Assembly (NCBI GenBank): GCA_900545825.1
Contig: URAS01000027.1
Coordinates: forward strand, 1 to 10,343
Source of the DNA: an uncultured Actinomyces sp.
GTDB lineage: Bacteria > Actinomycetota > Actinomycetes > Actinomycetales > Actinomycetaceae
Direction: 5' to 3'
DNA: 10,343 nt
The translations under genes were made by a program, and so were the position numbers. A model generated the notes under the pieces. It searched no databases and was not told the DNA's origin. It saw nothing but the letters and a program-made list of their open reading frames with translations. Shown here one piece after another: positions 1 to 6,753 of this stretch; within the stretch, counting starts at the first letter, position 1; each line of letters opens with the position of its first letter.

Positions 1-75
1 GAACGTGACCTTTCTGTCCGATTCGGTCACGTTCATGCAGCCCAACCGGTGAACGTGACCTTTTTGATCACGTTC
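1..75. repeat. 75-bp direct repeat, left copy, built from four inverted arms
   Basis: Base for base identical to 10269-10343. Arm 1 (1-10, GAACGTGACC) is the exact reverse complement of arm 2 (25-34), with a 14-nt loop. Arm 3 (51-58, GAACGTGA) is the reverse complement of arm 4 (68-75), with a 9-nt loop; in this copy the second palindrome extends to 49-77, giving 10-bp arms. Arm 2 can also pair with arm 3: 25-35 with 50-60 is an 11-bp perfect stem followed by T5 at 61-65, a terminator-like shape in the plus direction. The stop codon of the minus-strand lacI-type gene (74-76) overlaps the last two bases. Since the repeat starts at the first base of the window, its true left border is unknown. 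Confidence 0.95.
25..65 (+). terminator. terminator-like hairpin with T5 tail in left repeat
   Basis: The stem GGTCACGTTCA (25-35) pairs perfectly with TGAACGTGACC (50-60) around a 14-nt loop and is followed at once by TTTTT (61-65). This is the usual form of an intrinsic terminator for plus-strand transcription arriving from left of the window. It would insulate the locus from an upstream gene and act against transcripts running antisense into the regulator gene. For the minus-strand regulator the same region gives a hairpin (49-58 with 68-77) but no T-tract after it, so termination in that direction is less convincing. Confidence 0.6.
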
Positions 76-1084
76 ACGCGCGGGTGGTCGCGGCCTCGCC
101 TGCCGTCGACTCGCGGACGACCAGCCGGGGCGGCAGCGACACGTGCTCGACCGGCGCGTCCTCACGCAGCAGCAGGGCCGCCGCGGCGCTGCCGAGCTCG
201 CGCAGCGGCTGGCGCACCGTCGTCAGCGGGGTCGCGAACTGCGCGGCCATCGGGGTGTCGTCGAAGCCGACCACCGCGACGTCCTCGGGGATGCGCAGGC
301 GCGCCGCCCGCAACGCGTTGTAGGCGCCCATCGCCATGAGGTCGTTACCGCAGAAGAACGCGTCGATCATGCCCTTGGCCAGCACTTTTGTCGCCTCACG
401 CTGGGCGTCGGGCGCCCGGAACGCGTCGCATTCGATCTCGACGAGGTCGGCCGGGTCGCGCCCGGCGTCCTCCCACGCCCTCGCGGCCCCGCGTGACCGC
501 GAGCGTGCCTGGCGGATCGCGTGCGGCCCGTTGAGGAAGACGACGCGGCGGCGCCCGGCCTCGACGAGGTGCTGAATGGCCAGATAGGCGCCATGTTCGT
601 CGTCGACAGCGACGCTGGACAGCAGCGGCGAATCGGTCTGCGCGTCCATGAGGACGACGGGGATACCGTCACCGGCGATGCTTTCGGCCAGGGCGACGTC
701 CTCGGAACACGGGGTGAGGAGAATCCCGCGGACTTTCGCCGCTTTGAGGGATTCCAGCAGCTGGGCTTCGTGGTCGACGTCGCTGCGTGACGAGCTGAGC
801 GTCATGAGGAGGCCGGCGTCGGACAGGGTGTCCTCGACGGCGACGGCGGCCTCGGCGAAGAACGGGTTGGCGATGTCGAGGACGACCATCCCGATCGTCG
901 ACGCGCGGCCGCGGCGCAGCTCGCCGGCCTGGGTGTTGCGGACGAAGTGGAGGTCGGCGACGGCGCGCTCAACCTTCGCGCGGCTGGCGGCGCTCACGCG
1001 GTCGGGATGGTTGAAGACGTGCGAGACCGTGCCCACCGACACGCCGGCACGCGCCGCGACGTCCTTGATGGTGACAGCAGCCAC
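74..1084 (-). CDS. LacI-family transcriptional regulator, probable repressor of the rhamnose genes
   Basis: The 336-residue product, read from a GTG at 1084, begins with a LacI-type helix-turn-helix (about residues 4-25, TIKDVAARAGVSVGTVSHV). A hinge region with the usual LRRGR follows near residues 54-60, then a periplasmic-binding-protein-like effector domain (IGMVVLDIANPFFAE, then VVGFDDTPMA and TTVRQP near the C-terminus). Length fits the family (about 330-350). GTG 1084 is chosen because AAGGGG lies just upstream and translation then starts three residues before the HTH; a GTG at 1177 would add 31 unlike residues without a clear ribosome site. It is divergent from the transporter gene, with an operator between them. 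Matching palindromes precede both plus-strand operons, so I infer that it represses them and perhaps itself. The effector is probably L-rhamnose or a pathway intermediate, which the sequence cannot show. The stop codon overlaps the left 75-bp repeat. Confidence 0.93.
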   Translation of the reverse strand: MAAVTIKDVAARAGVSVGTVSHVFNHPDRVSAASRAKVERAVADLHFVRNTQAGELRRGRASTIGMVVLDIANPFFAEAAVAVEDTLSDAGLLMTLSSSRSDVDHEAQLLESLKAAKVRGILLTPCSEDVALAESIAGDGIPVVLMDAQTDSPLLSSVAVDDEHGAYLAIQHLVEAGRRRVVFLNGPHAIRQARSRSRGAARAWEDAGRDPADLVEIECDAFRAPDAQREATKVLAKGMIDAFFCGNDLMAMGAYNALRAARLRIPEDVAVVGFDDTPMAAQFATPLTTVRQPLRELGSAAAALLLREDAPVEHVSLPPRLVVRESTAGEAATTRA

Positions 1085-1087
1085 GCG

Positions 1088-1095
1088 CCCCCCTT
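1088..1095 (-). promoter_or_regulatory. ribosome binding site deciding the GTG start of the LacI-type gene
   Basis: Read on the minus strand this is AAGGGGGG, three bases before GTG 1084 (about five from the AAGGGG core). It supports the shorter start over the GTG at 1177, before which I see no comparable purine-rich site. Confidence 0.6.
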
Positions 1096-1201
1096 GTTCG
1101 TCCTCATTCCCGTCCAGTTTATGCAGCGACCACGCGCGTGACCGCCTATCCGAATCCTCATCTGTGGCAGTTACCACATTTCGCGTTGCCCCCTTCCTAA
1201 T

Positions 1202-1213
1202 TGAATCGTTTCA
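1202..1213. promoter_or_regulatory. LacI-type operator in the divergent control region (one mismatch)
   Basis: TGAATCGTTTCA differs at one base from the perfect palindrome TGAAACGTTTCA found twice upstream of rhaM. The central CG and GAAACG-type half-sites are typical of LacI-family operators. It lies 65 bases before the transporter start and about 118 bases from the GTG of the regulator, so one site could control both directions. I do not see a convincing -35/-10 pair for either gene here. TTGAAT at 1201-1206 could serve as a plus-strand -35, which the repressor would cover. The broken symmetry predicts weaker repression than at the rhaM promoter. Confidence 0.75.
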
Positions 1214-1278
1214 TTTTAGCCTGGAGTCATCTCCGCAGAGCCCAGGCGGAGCCGTCGCACGACCAAGGAAGGTCATCT

Positions 1279-2520
1279 ATGCACGCAACGAAACAGCACA
1301 GCCCGTGGTACACGACAGTCGTTGCCGGCATGGCGTCTTACCTCGACGCCGCCGGGATCGTCTCGACCGGTACCGCCCTCGTTCTTTATCAACACGCCTT
1401 GGGCCTCACGCCCGGCATCATCGGCAAGCTCTCGTCGCTGCTGACGATCGGCATCGCCATCGGCGCCATCGTCGGCGGCCGCCTGGGTGACCGTTACGGC
1501 CGCCGCAAGGTGTTCACCGTGACGATGATCCTCTACACGCTGGCCGGCGTCGCCCTGGTCTTCGCCGGCAGTGCGGGCCTGCTGTATGTCGCGATCCCCG
1601 CGTTGGGCTTCGCCGTCGGGGCTGACCTGCCGGTGTCGCTGTCGATGATCGCCGAGGAGGCGCCGGAGGAGCACCGCGGCAAGATGATCAGCTTCACGCA
1701 CATTCTGTGGATGGTCGGGGTGCTCGTCACCATGGGGATCGCGGCCATTGTCGGCGACATGGGCCGCACCGGCGGCCAGATCCTCTATGGGCACCTCGTC
1801 GTCGTCGCCGTCGTCGTCCTCGTGCTGCGGTCGACGCTGCCTGAATCGCGCGAGTGGGCCGCCGCTCATTCGTCCGAGGCCGCCGTCGCTGACCAACCCG
1901 GCCTCAAAGACCTGGTCAAGGGCCCCTACCTTATGCCCCTGTTGGGTACCGGCCTGTTCTACGCGGCCGTCAATGTCGCGGCGAACACGAACGGCCAATT
2001 CTCGACCTACATTTGGGTGAACGTCGCCCACTCGACCGTGCGGATGGTCTCGATCGTCGGGATTATCGCGACGCTGATTGCCGTCGCCTCGCTGACCTTC
2101 CTCATGAAGATTGTCGACACCCCCAACCGCATGAAAGTCTTCACCGCCTGCGCGTTTGGCTGCGTCATCGCGTGGTTGCTGCCGATAATCTTCGGGTTCT
2201 CGCCCGTAACGCTCACCGCTCTGGCCATCATCTACTCGATCTCCGGCGCCGTGTGCGGCGAGCCGATGTGGAAGGTGTGGTCGCAAGAGCTGTTCCCCAC
2301 GACGCTGCGCTCGACCGCGCAGGGCACGACGACGGCGTTCACCCGCGTCGTCGCCGCCCTCGTCGCCCTGTGGACACCCAGCGTCTTGTCGGCCGGGCCG
2401 AAGGTGCTCTACGGTTTCGTCGTCGCCCTCCTGGTGATCGGCGCGCTGATCGGCATCTTCTGGCTGGCCCGCACCCCCACGGCAAAACAGCGCGAGGCGT
2501 CCACGGACGCGACCGAATAA
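1279..2520 (+). CDS. MFS transporter, putative rhamnoside/rhamnose importer paired with the rhamnosidase
   Basis: A 413-residue membrane protein of about 12 hydrophobic segments. It carries the MFS loop 2-3 signature GGRLGDRYGRRK (about residues 66-77, Asp71), EEHRGK after the fourth segment, a PESREW loop after the sixth, and FPTTLRSTAQG in the second half, the metabolite:H+ symporter type. The start is ATG 1279, with AAGGAAGG at 1265-1272 six bases upstream; in-frame codons back to 1201 run through the operator and are not coding. Its stop lies 18 bases before the alpha-L-rhamnosidase start, so the two are probably co-transcribed. This pairing suggests import of rhamnose-containing glycosides or disaccharides for intracellular cleavage. 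The substrate is inferred from context. It resembles the second transporter (5431-6729) and is probably a distant paralogue. Confidence 0.88.
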   Translation: MHATKQHSPWYTTVVAGMASYLDAAGIVSTGTALVLYQHALGLTPGIIGKLSSLLTIGIAIGAIVGGRLGDRYGRRKVFTVTMILYTLAGVALVFAGSAGLLYVAIPALGFAVGADLPVSLSMIAEEAPEEHRGKMISFTHILWMVGVLVTMGIAAIVGDMGRTGGQILYGHLVVVAVVVLVLRSTLPESREWAAAHSSEAAVADQPGLKDLVKGPYLMPLLGTGLFYAAVNVAANTNGQFSTYIWVNVAHSTVRMVSIVGIIATLIAVASLTFLMKIVDTPNRMKVFTACAFGCVIAWLLPIIFGFSPVTLTALAIIYSISGAVCGEPMWKVWSQELFPTTLRSTAQGTTTAFTRVVAALVALWTPSVLSAGPKVLYGFVVALLVIGALIGIFWLARTPTAKQREASTDATE

Positions 2521-2538
2521 CGACGACACCGAGGACCG

Positions 2539-4833
2539 ATGATGACCCAGGATGTACCGACGTTTCTGTCCGAGCTCGACTGCTTTCCGCTGTCCGACCC
2601 CCAGCCGGCGTGGGTCAGCCCCGACCCGCGGTGGGATCAGGGCGCCGAAGGCCCCGCATGGCGCCTGTTTACGCAGGTCACGCTCGAGGACGAGGTCGCC
2701 CAGGCGACGGCGTTTTTCACCGCGAAGGGCGTCGCCGACCTGTGGATTAACGGCCAGCTGGCGCACGCCGAGACGATGCTTCCCGGCTTCGCCAGCTACC
2801 GCCACCGCATGCCGTTCGTCGCCCTCGACGTCACGGGCCTGCTGCGCGCCGGCGCGAACCGGATCGGCGCCGAGGTCGCCGACGGCTGGTGGCGCGGCCG
2901 CATCGGGTTCGACGGCGGCTGGGTGAACCTGTGGGGCAGCGAGGTCGCCGTCGCCCTGCGGATCGACGTGACGTATCGCGACGGGCGGACCCAGACCATC
3001 GTCACCGACCAGTCGTGGCACGCCTGCCCGTCGCCACGCCTGCGCGCCGGGCTCTACGGCGGCGAAACGTACGACGCGCGCCTCGACTCGCCCGCGTGGA
3101 TGACGCCGGGCGCCCAGGTCACCGGCCAGCGCGAGGTCGCGACTGCCCAGGTCACCGAGCATTTCGTGCCGCTGGGGCAGCGCCGGCTGGTCCCCTGCGA
3201 GCGCCTGCGCCCCGCCACGACCACGCGGCTCGAGGACGGCACGATCCTCGTCGACTTCGGGCAGAACGCGTCCGGCCGCGTCCGCGTGACCGCCGACATT
3301 CCCGCCGGCCGCGCCCTGCGGCTGCGCCACGCCGAAGTCTGCCAAGAGGGTCGCATTTACACGCGCCCGCTGCGCCTCGCCCACGCCGAGGACGTCTTTC
3401 TCGGCGACGGCCAGGGCCTGCGGACCTTCGAGGCGCGCTTCACGACGCACGGGTTCCGCTACGTCGAACTGTCCGACGCGACCGAGGGCGTCGATCTCGA
3501 CAGCCTGGAATTCGTCGTCGTCCGCTCGCCGATCGCCCTCGAGTCCAGCCTGGAAACGTCCTCCGACCTGCTTAATCAGCTGGTCAGCAACGTCCAGTGG
3601 TCGCTGCGGTCGAACTTCGCGTCGATCCCCACGGACTGCCCGCAGCGCGACGAGCGGATGGGGTGGACCGGCGACATCCAAGCGTTCGGGCCGACCGCGC
3701 TGACGCTCGGCGACTGCGCGCCGTTCCTCGTCGACTGGCTGCGCGACGTCCGCGCCGAGCAGGTCGAACACGGCTCCGTCCCCGTCTACGTGCCCTTCGT
3801 GCCGGCGCCGCACTTCTGGAACGCGACGCCCCACCTGGCCGTGTGGGACGACGTCGCCACCCTGCTGCCGTGGGCGCTGTGGGAGCGCACGGGCGACCGC
3901 GACGCCCTCGCCGAGGAATGGCCGCTGACCAGCACGTGGGCTGACCAGCTGATCGCTTTGCTGGGCGAGGACGACCTGTGGCGCGGCGACCTCCAGCTGG
4001 CCGACTGGCTGGACCCCACGGCGCCGCCCGACAATCCGCTGCAGGCGCAAACAGACCCCGACCTGGTCGCCAACGCGTTTGCCTACCGGTCGCTGGACGT
4101 CGCCGCGCAGATCGGCCGACTGCTCGACCGCCCCGACGAGGCCCAGCGTTACGAGGACGCCGCGGCTCGCGTGCGCGCGGCGTGGCGGGCGCGGTATCTC
4201 GAGGGCGACTCGGCGCTGACGTCGCCCACCCAGACGGCGTACGCCCTCGCCATCGTCTATGGCCTGCTGGACGACGACGAACTGCCGGCGGCCGGGGAAC
4301 GCCTCAGCGCCCTCGTCGCCGAGCGCGACGGCTGCATCGCCACGGGCTTCGCCGGCACGCCGGTCATCTGCGACGCGCTGACCCAGACCGGCCACGTCGC
4401 CGACGCCTACCGGATGCTCGGGCAGACCCGCTGCCCGTCGTGGGGCTACCCCATCACGCAGGGCGCGACGACCGTGTGGGAGCGCTGGGACTCGCTGCTG
4501 CCCGACGGCACGGTCAACCCCGGCGGCATGACGAGCTTCAACCACTACGCTCTCGGCGCCGTCGTCGACTGGATGTTCCGCGTGATCGGTGGGATTTCGC
4601 CGGCAACGCCCGGGTATGCGCAGGTGACGATCGCCCCGCAGCCCGGCGGCGACCTCACGTCGTCGCGGTGCCGCCTGGCGACCGTGCACGGGACCATCGC
4701 GTCCGACTGGACCCTCGAGGACGGGACGCTGACCGTCACGGGTGCCTTGCCCGAGGGCGTCACCGGCACCGTCATCCTGCCGGGCGGGAGCCGCACGACG
4801 ATCGCGGCCGGCCCGTTCCGGGTGACCGAGTAA
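2539..4833 (+). CDS. alpha-L-rhamnosidase, glycoside hydrolase family 78, cytoplasmic
   Basis: A 764-residue enzyme that releases terminal alpha-L-rhamnose from rhamnosides by inversion. Parts in order: an N-terminal beta-rich region with LYGGETYDAR at 172-181; a second beta region; the (alpha/alpha)6 catalytic domain (about 330-690) with the family hallmark SIPTDCPQRDERMGWTGD; and a short C-terminal beta domain (from about 691). Glu372 in DERMGW is the expected general acid and Glu648 in VWERWDS the expected general base. There is no signal peptide, so it acts on imported substrate. Two adjacent ATGs are possible: GAGGA at 2531-2535 is three bases from the first and six from the second (2542), which may be the true start. 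It follows the transporter by 18 bases, and a hairpin downstream ends the unit. The glycoside and linkage it prefers cannot be read from the sequence. Confidence 0.95.
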   Translation: MMTQDVPTFLSELDCFPLSDPQPAWVSPDPRWDQGAEGPAWRLFTQVTLEDEVAQATAFFTAKGVADLWINGQLAHAETMLPGFASYRHRMPFVALDVTGLLRAGANRIGAEVADGWWRGRIGFDGGWVNLWGSEVAVALRIDVTYRDGRTQTIVTDQSWHACPSPRLRAGLYGGETYDARLDSPAWMTPGAQVTGQREVATAQVTEHFVPLGQRRLVPCERLRPATTTRLEDGTILVDFGQNASGRVRVTADIPAGRALRLRHAEVCQEGRIYTRPLRLAHAEDVFLGDGQGLRTFEARFTTHGFRYVELSDATEGVDLDSLEFVVVRSPIALESSLETSSDLLNQLVSNVQWSLRSNFASIPTDCPQRDERMGWTGDIQAFGPTALTLGDCAPFLVDWLRDVRAEQVEHGSVPVYVPFVPAPHFWNATPHLAVWDDVATLLPWALWERTGDRDALAEEWPLTSTWADQLIALLGEDDLWRGDLQLADWLDPTAPPDNPLQAQTDPDLVANAFAYRSLDVAAQIGRLLDRPDEAQRYEDAAARVRAAWRARYLEGDSALTSPTQTAYALAIVYGLLDDDELPAAGERLSALVAERDGCIATGFAGTPVICDALTQTGHVADAYRMLGQTRCPSWGYPITQGATTVWERWDSLLPDGTVNPGGMTSFNHYALGAVVDWMFRVIGGISPATPGYAQVTIAPQPGGDLTSSRCRLATVHGTIASDWTLEDGTLTVTGALPEGVTGTVILPGGSRTTIAAGPFRVTE

Positions 4834-4850
4834 CCCCGCAGCGCACGTCA

Positions 4851-4888
4851 CGCCCTCGGGTTGGCCTTTGTTGGTCGACCCGAGGGCG
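4851..4888 (+). terminator. hairpin terminator after the transporter-rhamnosidase unit
   Basis: An 11-bp perfect inverted repeat, CGCCCTCGGGT (4851-4861) with ACCCGAGGGCG (4878-4888), has a 16-nt loop and lies 17 bases past the rhamnosidase stop. The GC-rich stem is strong but the following bases (CTCGTGTCTGTCC) are only mildly T-rich, so it may be an intrinsic terminator without a full U-tract, as is common in actinobacteria. It separates the two plus-strand transcription units. Confidence 0.7.
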
Positions 4889-4968
4889 CTCGTGTCTGTC
4901 CGGTGCGGCGGGGGCTGGCGCGCCTGCCGCCCCGGGGCCACGTAGCTTGTGTCGCGCGCCACATGGTT

Positions 4969-4996
4969 TTGTAATTGAAACGTTTCATGTTATGCT
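4969..4996 (+). promoter_or_regulatory. promoter of the rhaM-MFS-rhaI-rhaB-rhaD operon
   Basis: TTGTAA (4969-4974) and TATGCT (4991-4996) are separated by 16 bases and resemble a sigma-70-type -35/-10 pair. TG at 4988-4989, one base before the -10, makes it an extended -10. Transcription would start near 5003. One perfect operator sits in the spacer and another covers about +3 to +15, the expected layout of a tightly repressed promoter. The region is AT-rich compared with its surroundings. Confidence 0.65.
4976..4987. promoter_or_regulatory. perfect LacI-type operator in the promoter spacer
   Basis: TGAAACGTTTCA is a 12-bp perfect palindrome with central CG. It lies between the -35 and -10 elements, so bound repressor would exclude RNA polymerase. 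Its centre is 30 bp from that of the next copy, close to three helical turns, so two dimers could bind the same face of the DNA. Confidence 0.85.
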
Positions 4997-5005
4997 CAAC
5001 ATGAT

Positions 5006-5017
5006 TGAAACGTTTCA
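5006..5017. promoter_or_regulatory. second perfect LacI-type operator, at the transcription start
   Basis: The same palindrome TGAAACGTTTCA, within the identical context ATTGAAACGTTTCA, lies between the expected transcription start and the rhaM ribosome site. It matches the site at 1202-1213 except for one base, which ties both operons to the same regulator. Confidence 0.85.
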
Positions 5018-5022
5018 CAGAC

Positions 5023-5030
5023 AAGGAGGT
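5023..5030 (+). promoter_or_regulatory. ribosome binding site deciding the GTG start of rhaM
   Basis: AAGGAGGT is a near-perfect anti-16S match four bases before GTG 5035. The frame is open back to 5005, but that stretch is the operator and the ribosome site itself, so it is leader and not protein. Confidence 0.85.
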
Positions 5031-5034
5031 TCCC

Positions 5035-5412
5035 GTGAAACAGTCATCACCCGCTCAGCCGACGCTGGCTGATCTGCTCGAAACGACCTCGCAGCGCTCC
5101 GACACCCGCTGCTGCTTCCTCCTGTGGGTTCGGCCCGAGAAACTCGCCGAATACGTGGACGTTCACCAGCGCGTGTGGGACTCGATGCGCGACGCGCTTT
5201 CGGAGTCCGGCTGGCGCAACTACTCGCTTTTCCTGCGGCCCGCTACCGGCATGATCGTCGGGTATTTCGAGGCCGACGACACCCAGGCCGCTATCGACGC
5301 GATGGGCAAGACCGCCATCAACGCGACGTGGCAGGCCGAAATGGCTCAGTATTTCGTTCAGCCCGACGGCGGGACGAACGAATATCTCAGCCAGTACTTT
5401 TACCTCGCCTAA
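5035..5412 (+). CDS. rhaM: L-rhamnose mutarotase
   Basis: A 125-residue cytoplasmic protein of the RhaM/RhaU family, which interconverts the alpha and beta anomers of L-rhamnose so that the isomerase receives its preferred form. EYVDVHQRVW aligns with E. coli RhaM EEYQRRHNPIW, giving catalytic His44, Tyr40 four residues before it and Trp48 four after. The GWRNYSLFL strand and the terminal QYFYLA (E. coli EVFYLP) also match. It is about 20 residues longer than E. coli RhaM (104); the extra part is a polar N-terminal leader (QSSPAQPTLADLLETTSQRS) of unknown purpose. It is the first gene of the repressible operon and is followed after 18 bases by the second transporter gene. The GTG start is set by the AAGGAGGT site. 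Confidence 0.93.
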   Translation: MKQSSPAQPTLADLLETTSQRSDTRCCFLLWVRPEKLAEYVDVHQRVWDSMRDALSESGWRNYSLFLRPATGMIVGYFEADDTQAAIDAMGKTAINATWQAEMAQYFVQPDGGTNEYLSQYFYLA

Positions 5413-5430
5413 ATCTCAAAGGAGAGACCC

Positions 5431-6729
5431 ATGACCGTGGGAAGTCCCCGCAAACTCACCGGATGGGCGGCAACGGCCGCCGTCTCGATGTCCAATTACA
5501 TCGACTCCGGCTCGATTATCGCCATTGCCACGTCGCTCGGCTTTTGGGGTGCCGCCTATTTCCCCAACGACAACGGCCATATCGCCGGCTTGCTCGCCGC
5601 GTTCAGCTCGAACGCGTTCGGCGCGGCGATCGGCGCCCTCATCGGCGGCCCGCTGTGCGACAAGTACGGCCGCAAGTTCATTTACACGTACGACCTGCTG
5701 GTCTACGCGCTGGGCGGCCTGATCGTCACGTTCGCCGCCAACCTGCCCATGCTGTTCATCGGCTTCATCATCATCGGCCTGGCCGTCGGCGCGTCCGTTC
5801 CCGCGGGCTGGACCTACATCGCCGAGTTCGCCCCCACCGAGCACCGCGGCCGCCACATCGGCGCCACCCAGCTGGCTTGGTCGTTCGGCCCGTTCATCGG
5901 GTTCGGCCTCGCGTCGGCGCTCGCGCCGCTCGGGCTGCTGGGTTCGCGGATCATCTTCGCCCACCTCGTCGTCATCGCGCTGGTCACCTGGTGGATCCGG
6001 CAGGGCCTCGAGGAATCGGAATCGTGGGCCGAAGCGAAGGGCGGCGAACAACACAAGGCGCCCTCGACGTTCCAGGCGATGAAGGAACTGTTCAACCGTT
6101 CCGTCAATATCAAGGCGCTCATTTTCCTCGCCCTCATTTACACGTGCTGGAACCAGGCTGCCAGCCAAAACGGCATCTTCCTTCCGACAATTCTTAACTC
6201 GATGGGCTACAAGCAGATTCAATCGAATCTGTTCTCCATGCTCTCGTGGGGCTTCGTCATTCTTTCGACGTTCATCTTCATGCTGGTCGTCGACCGGATC
6301 CCCTACCGCGCCCACTACCTGTACGGCGGCGCCCTCGCCATTATCGCCTGGGTCGTCCTCGTGTTCGGCCCGTCCGACGCCGCCTGGACTGCCTTCACCT
6401 ATGCGATCGTGTGGGGCCTGTCGGCCGGCCCGTCCGCCCAGGCGTTCTACTCCGTCTGGTCGCCGGAGCTGTTCGCCACGCCGTACCGCGCCGGCGCCCA
6501 GGGCATCGTCTTCTTCGTCGTCCGCCTGGCATCCGGCCTGATCTCGCTGATCTTCCCCGTCATCCTCCAGTGGAACAACGGCCTGGTCATCAACGGCCTC
6601 ATCCTCATCGGTTTCCTCGTCGCATCGACGCTCATCGGCACGATCTGGGCCCCCAATACCCAGGGCAAGCCGCTCGACGTCATCGAGCTCGAACGCTACG
6701 GCGAGCACATCACCAACATCAACAAGTAA
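5431..6729 (+). CDS. MFS transporter, probable L-rhamnose importer
   Basis: A 432-residue polytopic membrane protein with about 12 hydrophobic segments. It has the MFS signature GGPLCDKYGRKF (about residues 72-83, Asp77), PTEHRGRHIG after the fourth segment, a soluble middle loop (EESESWAEAKGGEQHK), and FATPYRAGAQG in the second half. AAAGGAG at 5418-5424 lies six bases before ATG 5431. It sits between the mutarotase and isomerase genes, so free L-rhamnose is the likely substrate, probably by proton symport; this is inferred from context and the family. It belongs to the same general subfamily as the transporter at 1279-2520 but differs clearly in sequence. It does not look like the Enterobacteriaceae RhaT permease, so I give no symbol. 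Confidence 0.88.
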   Translation: MTVGSPRKLTGWAATAAVSMSNYIDSGSIIAIATSLGFWGAAYFPNDNGHIAGLLAAFSSNAFGAAIGALIGGPLCDKYGRKFIYTYDLLVYALGGLIVTFAANLPMLFIGFIIIGLAVGASVPAGWTYIAEFAPTEHRGRHIGATQLAWSFGPFIGFGLASALAPLGLLGSRIIFAHLVVIALVTWWIRQGLEESESWAEAKGGEQHKAPSTFQAMKELFNRSVNIKALIFLALIYTCWNQAASQNGIFLPTILNSMGYKQIQSNLFSMLSWGFVILSTFIFMLVVDRIPYRAHYLYGGALAIIAWVVLVFGPSDAAWTAFTYAIVWGLSAGPSAQAFYSVWSPELFATPYRAGAQGIVFFVVRLASGLISLIFPVILQWNNGLVINGLILIGFLVASTLIGTIWAPNTQGKPLDVIELERYGEHITNINK

Positions 6730-6753
6730 CACCGCCACATTAAGGAGCCCACC

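Noticed and set aside
1..75. Repeat arms as the start of a CRISPR array
   Set aside because: There are only two unequal palindromic units per element, with no regular repeat-spacer pattern and no cas genes.
49..77. Palindrome with 10-bp arms and 9-bp centre as a tyrosine-recombinase attachment site
   Set aside because: The shape is roughly right but the spacer is longer than the usual 6-8 bp, there is no integrase in the window, and a terminator role explains the sequence.
1085..1177. Longer regulator protein starting at GTG 1177
   Set aside because: The added 31 residues are polar and unlike LacI-family N-termini, which start just before the helix-turn-helix, and there is no good ribosome site before 1177.
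1796..1824. GTC-rich triplet run inside the first transporter gene
   Set aside because: It simply encodes a valine-rich membrane segment (VVVAVVVLVL) with the preferred codon of a GC-rich genome.
1273..4962. Very long minus-strand open frame (1229 codons) opposite the transporter and rhamnosidase genes
   Set aside because: It is antisense to two well-supported genes. Its composition is low-complexity (Arg, Gly, Asp, Ala rich) with no recognisable domain. High GC at third positions commonly removes stops from the opposite strand.
4889..4968. Possible small gene or RNA between the rhamnosidase terminator and the rhaM promoter
   Set aside because: No start with a ribosome site, no conserved structure and no promoter elements could be seen in these 80 bases.
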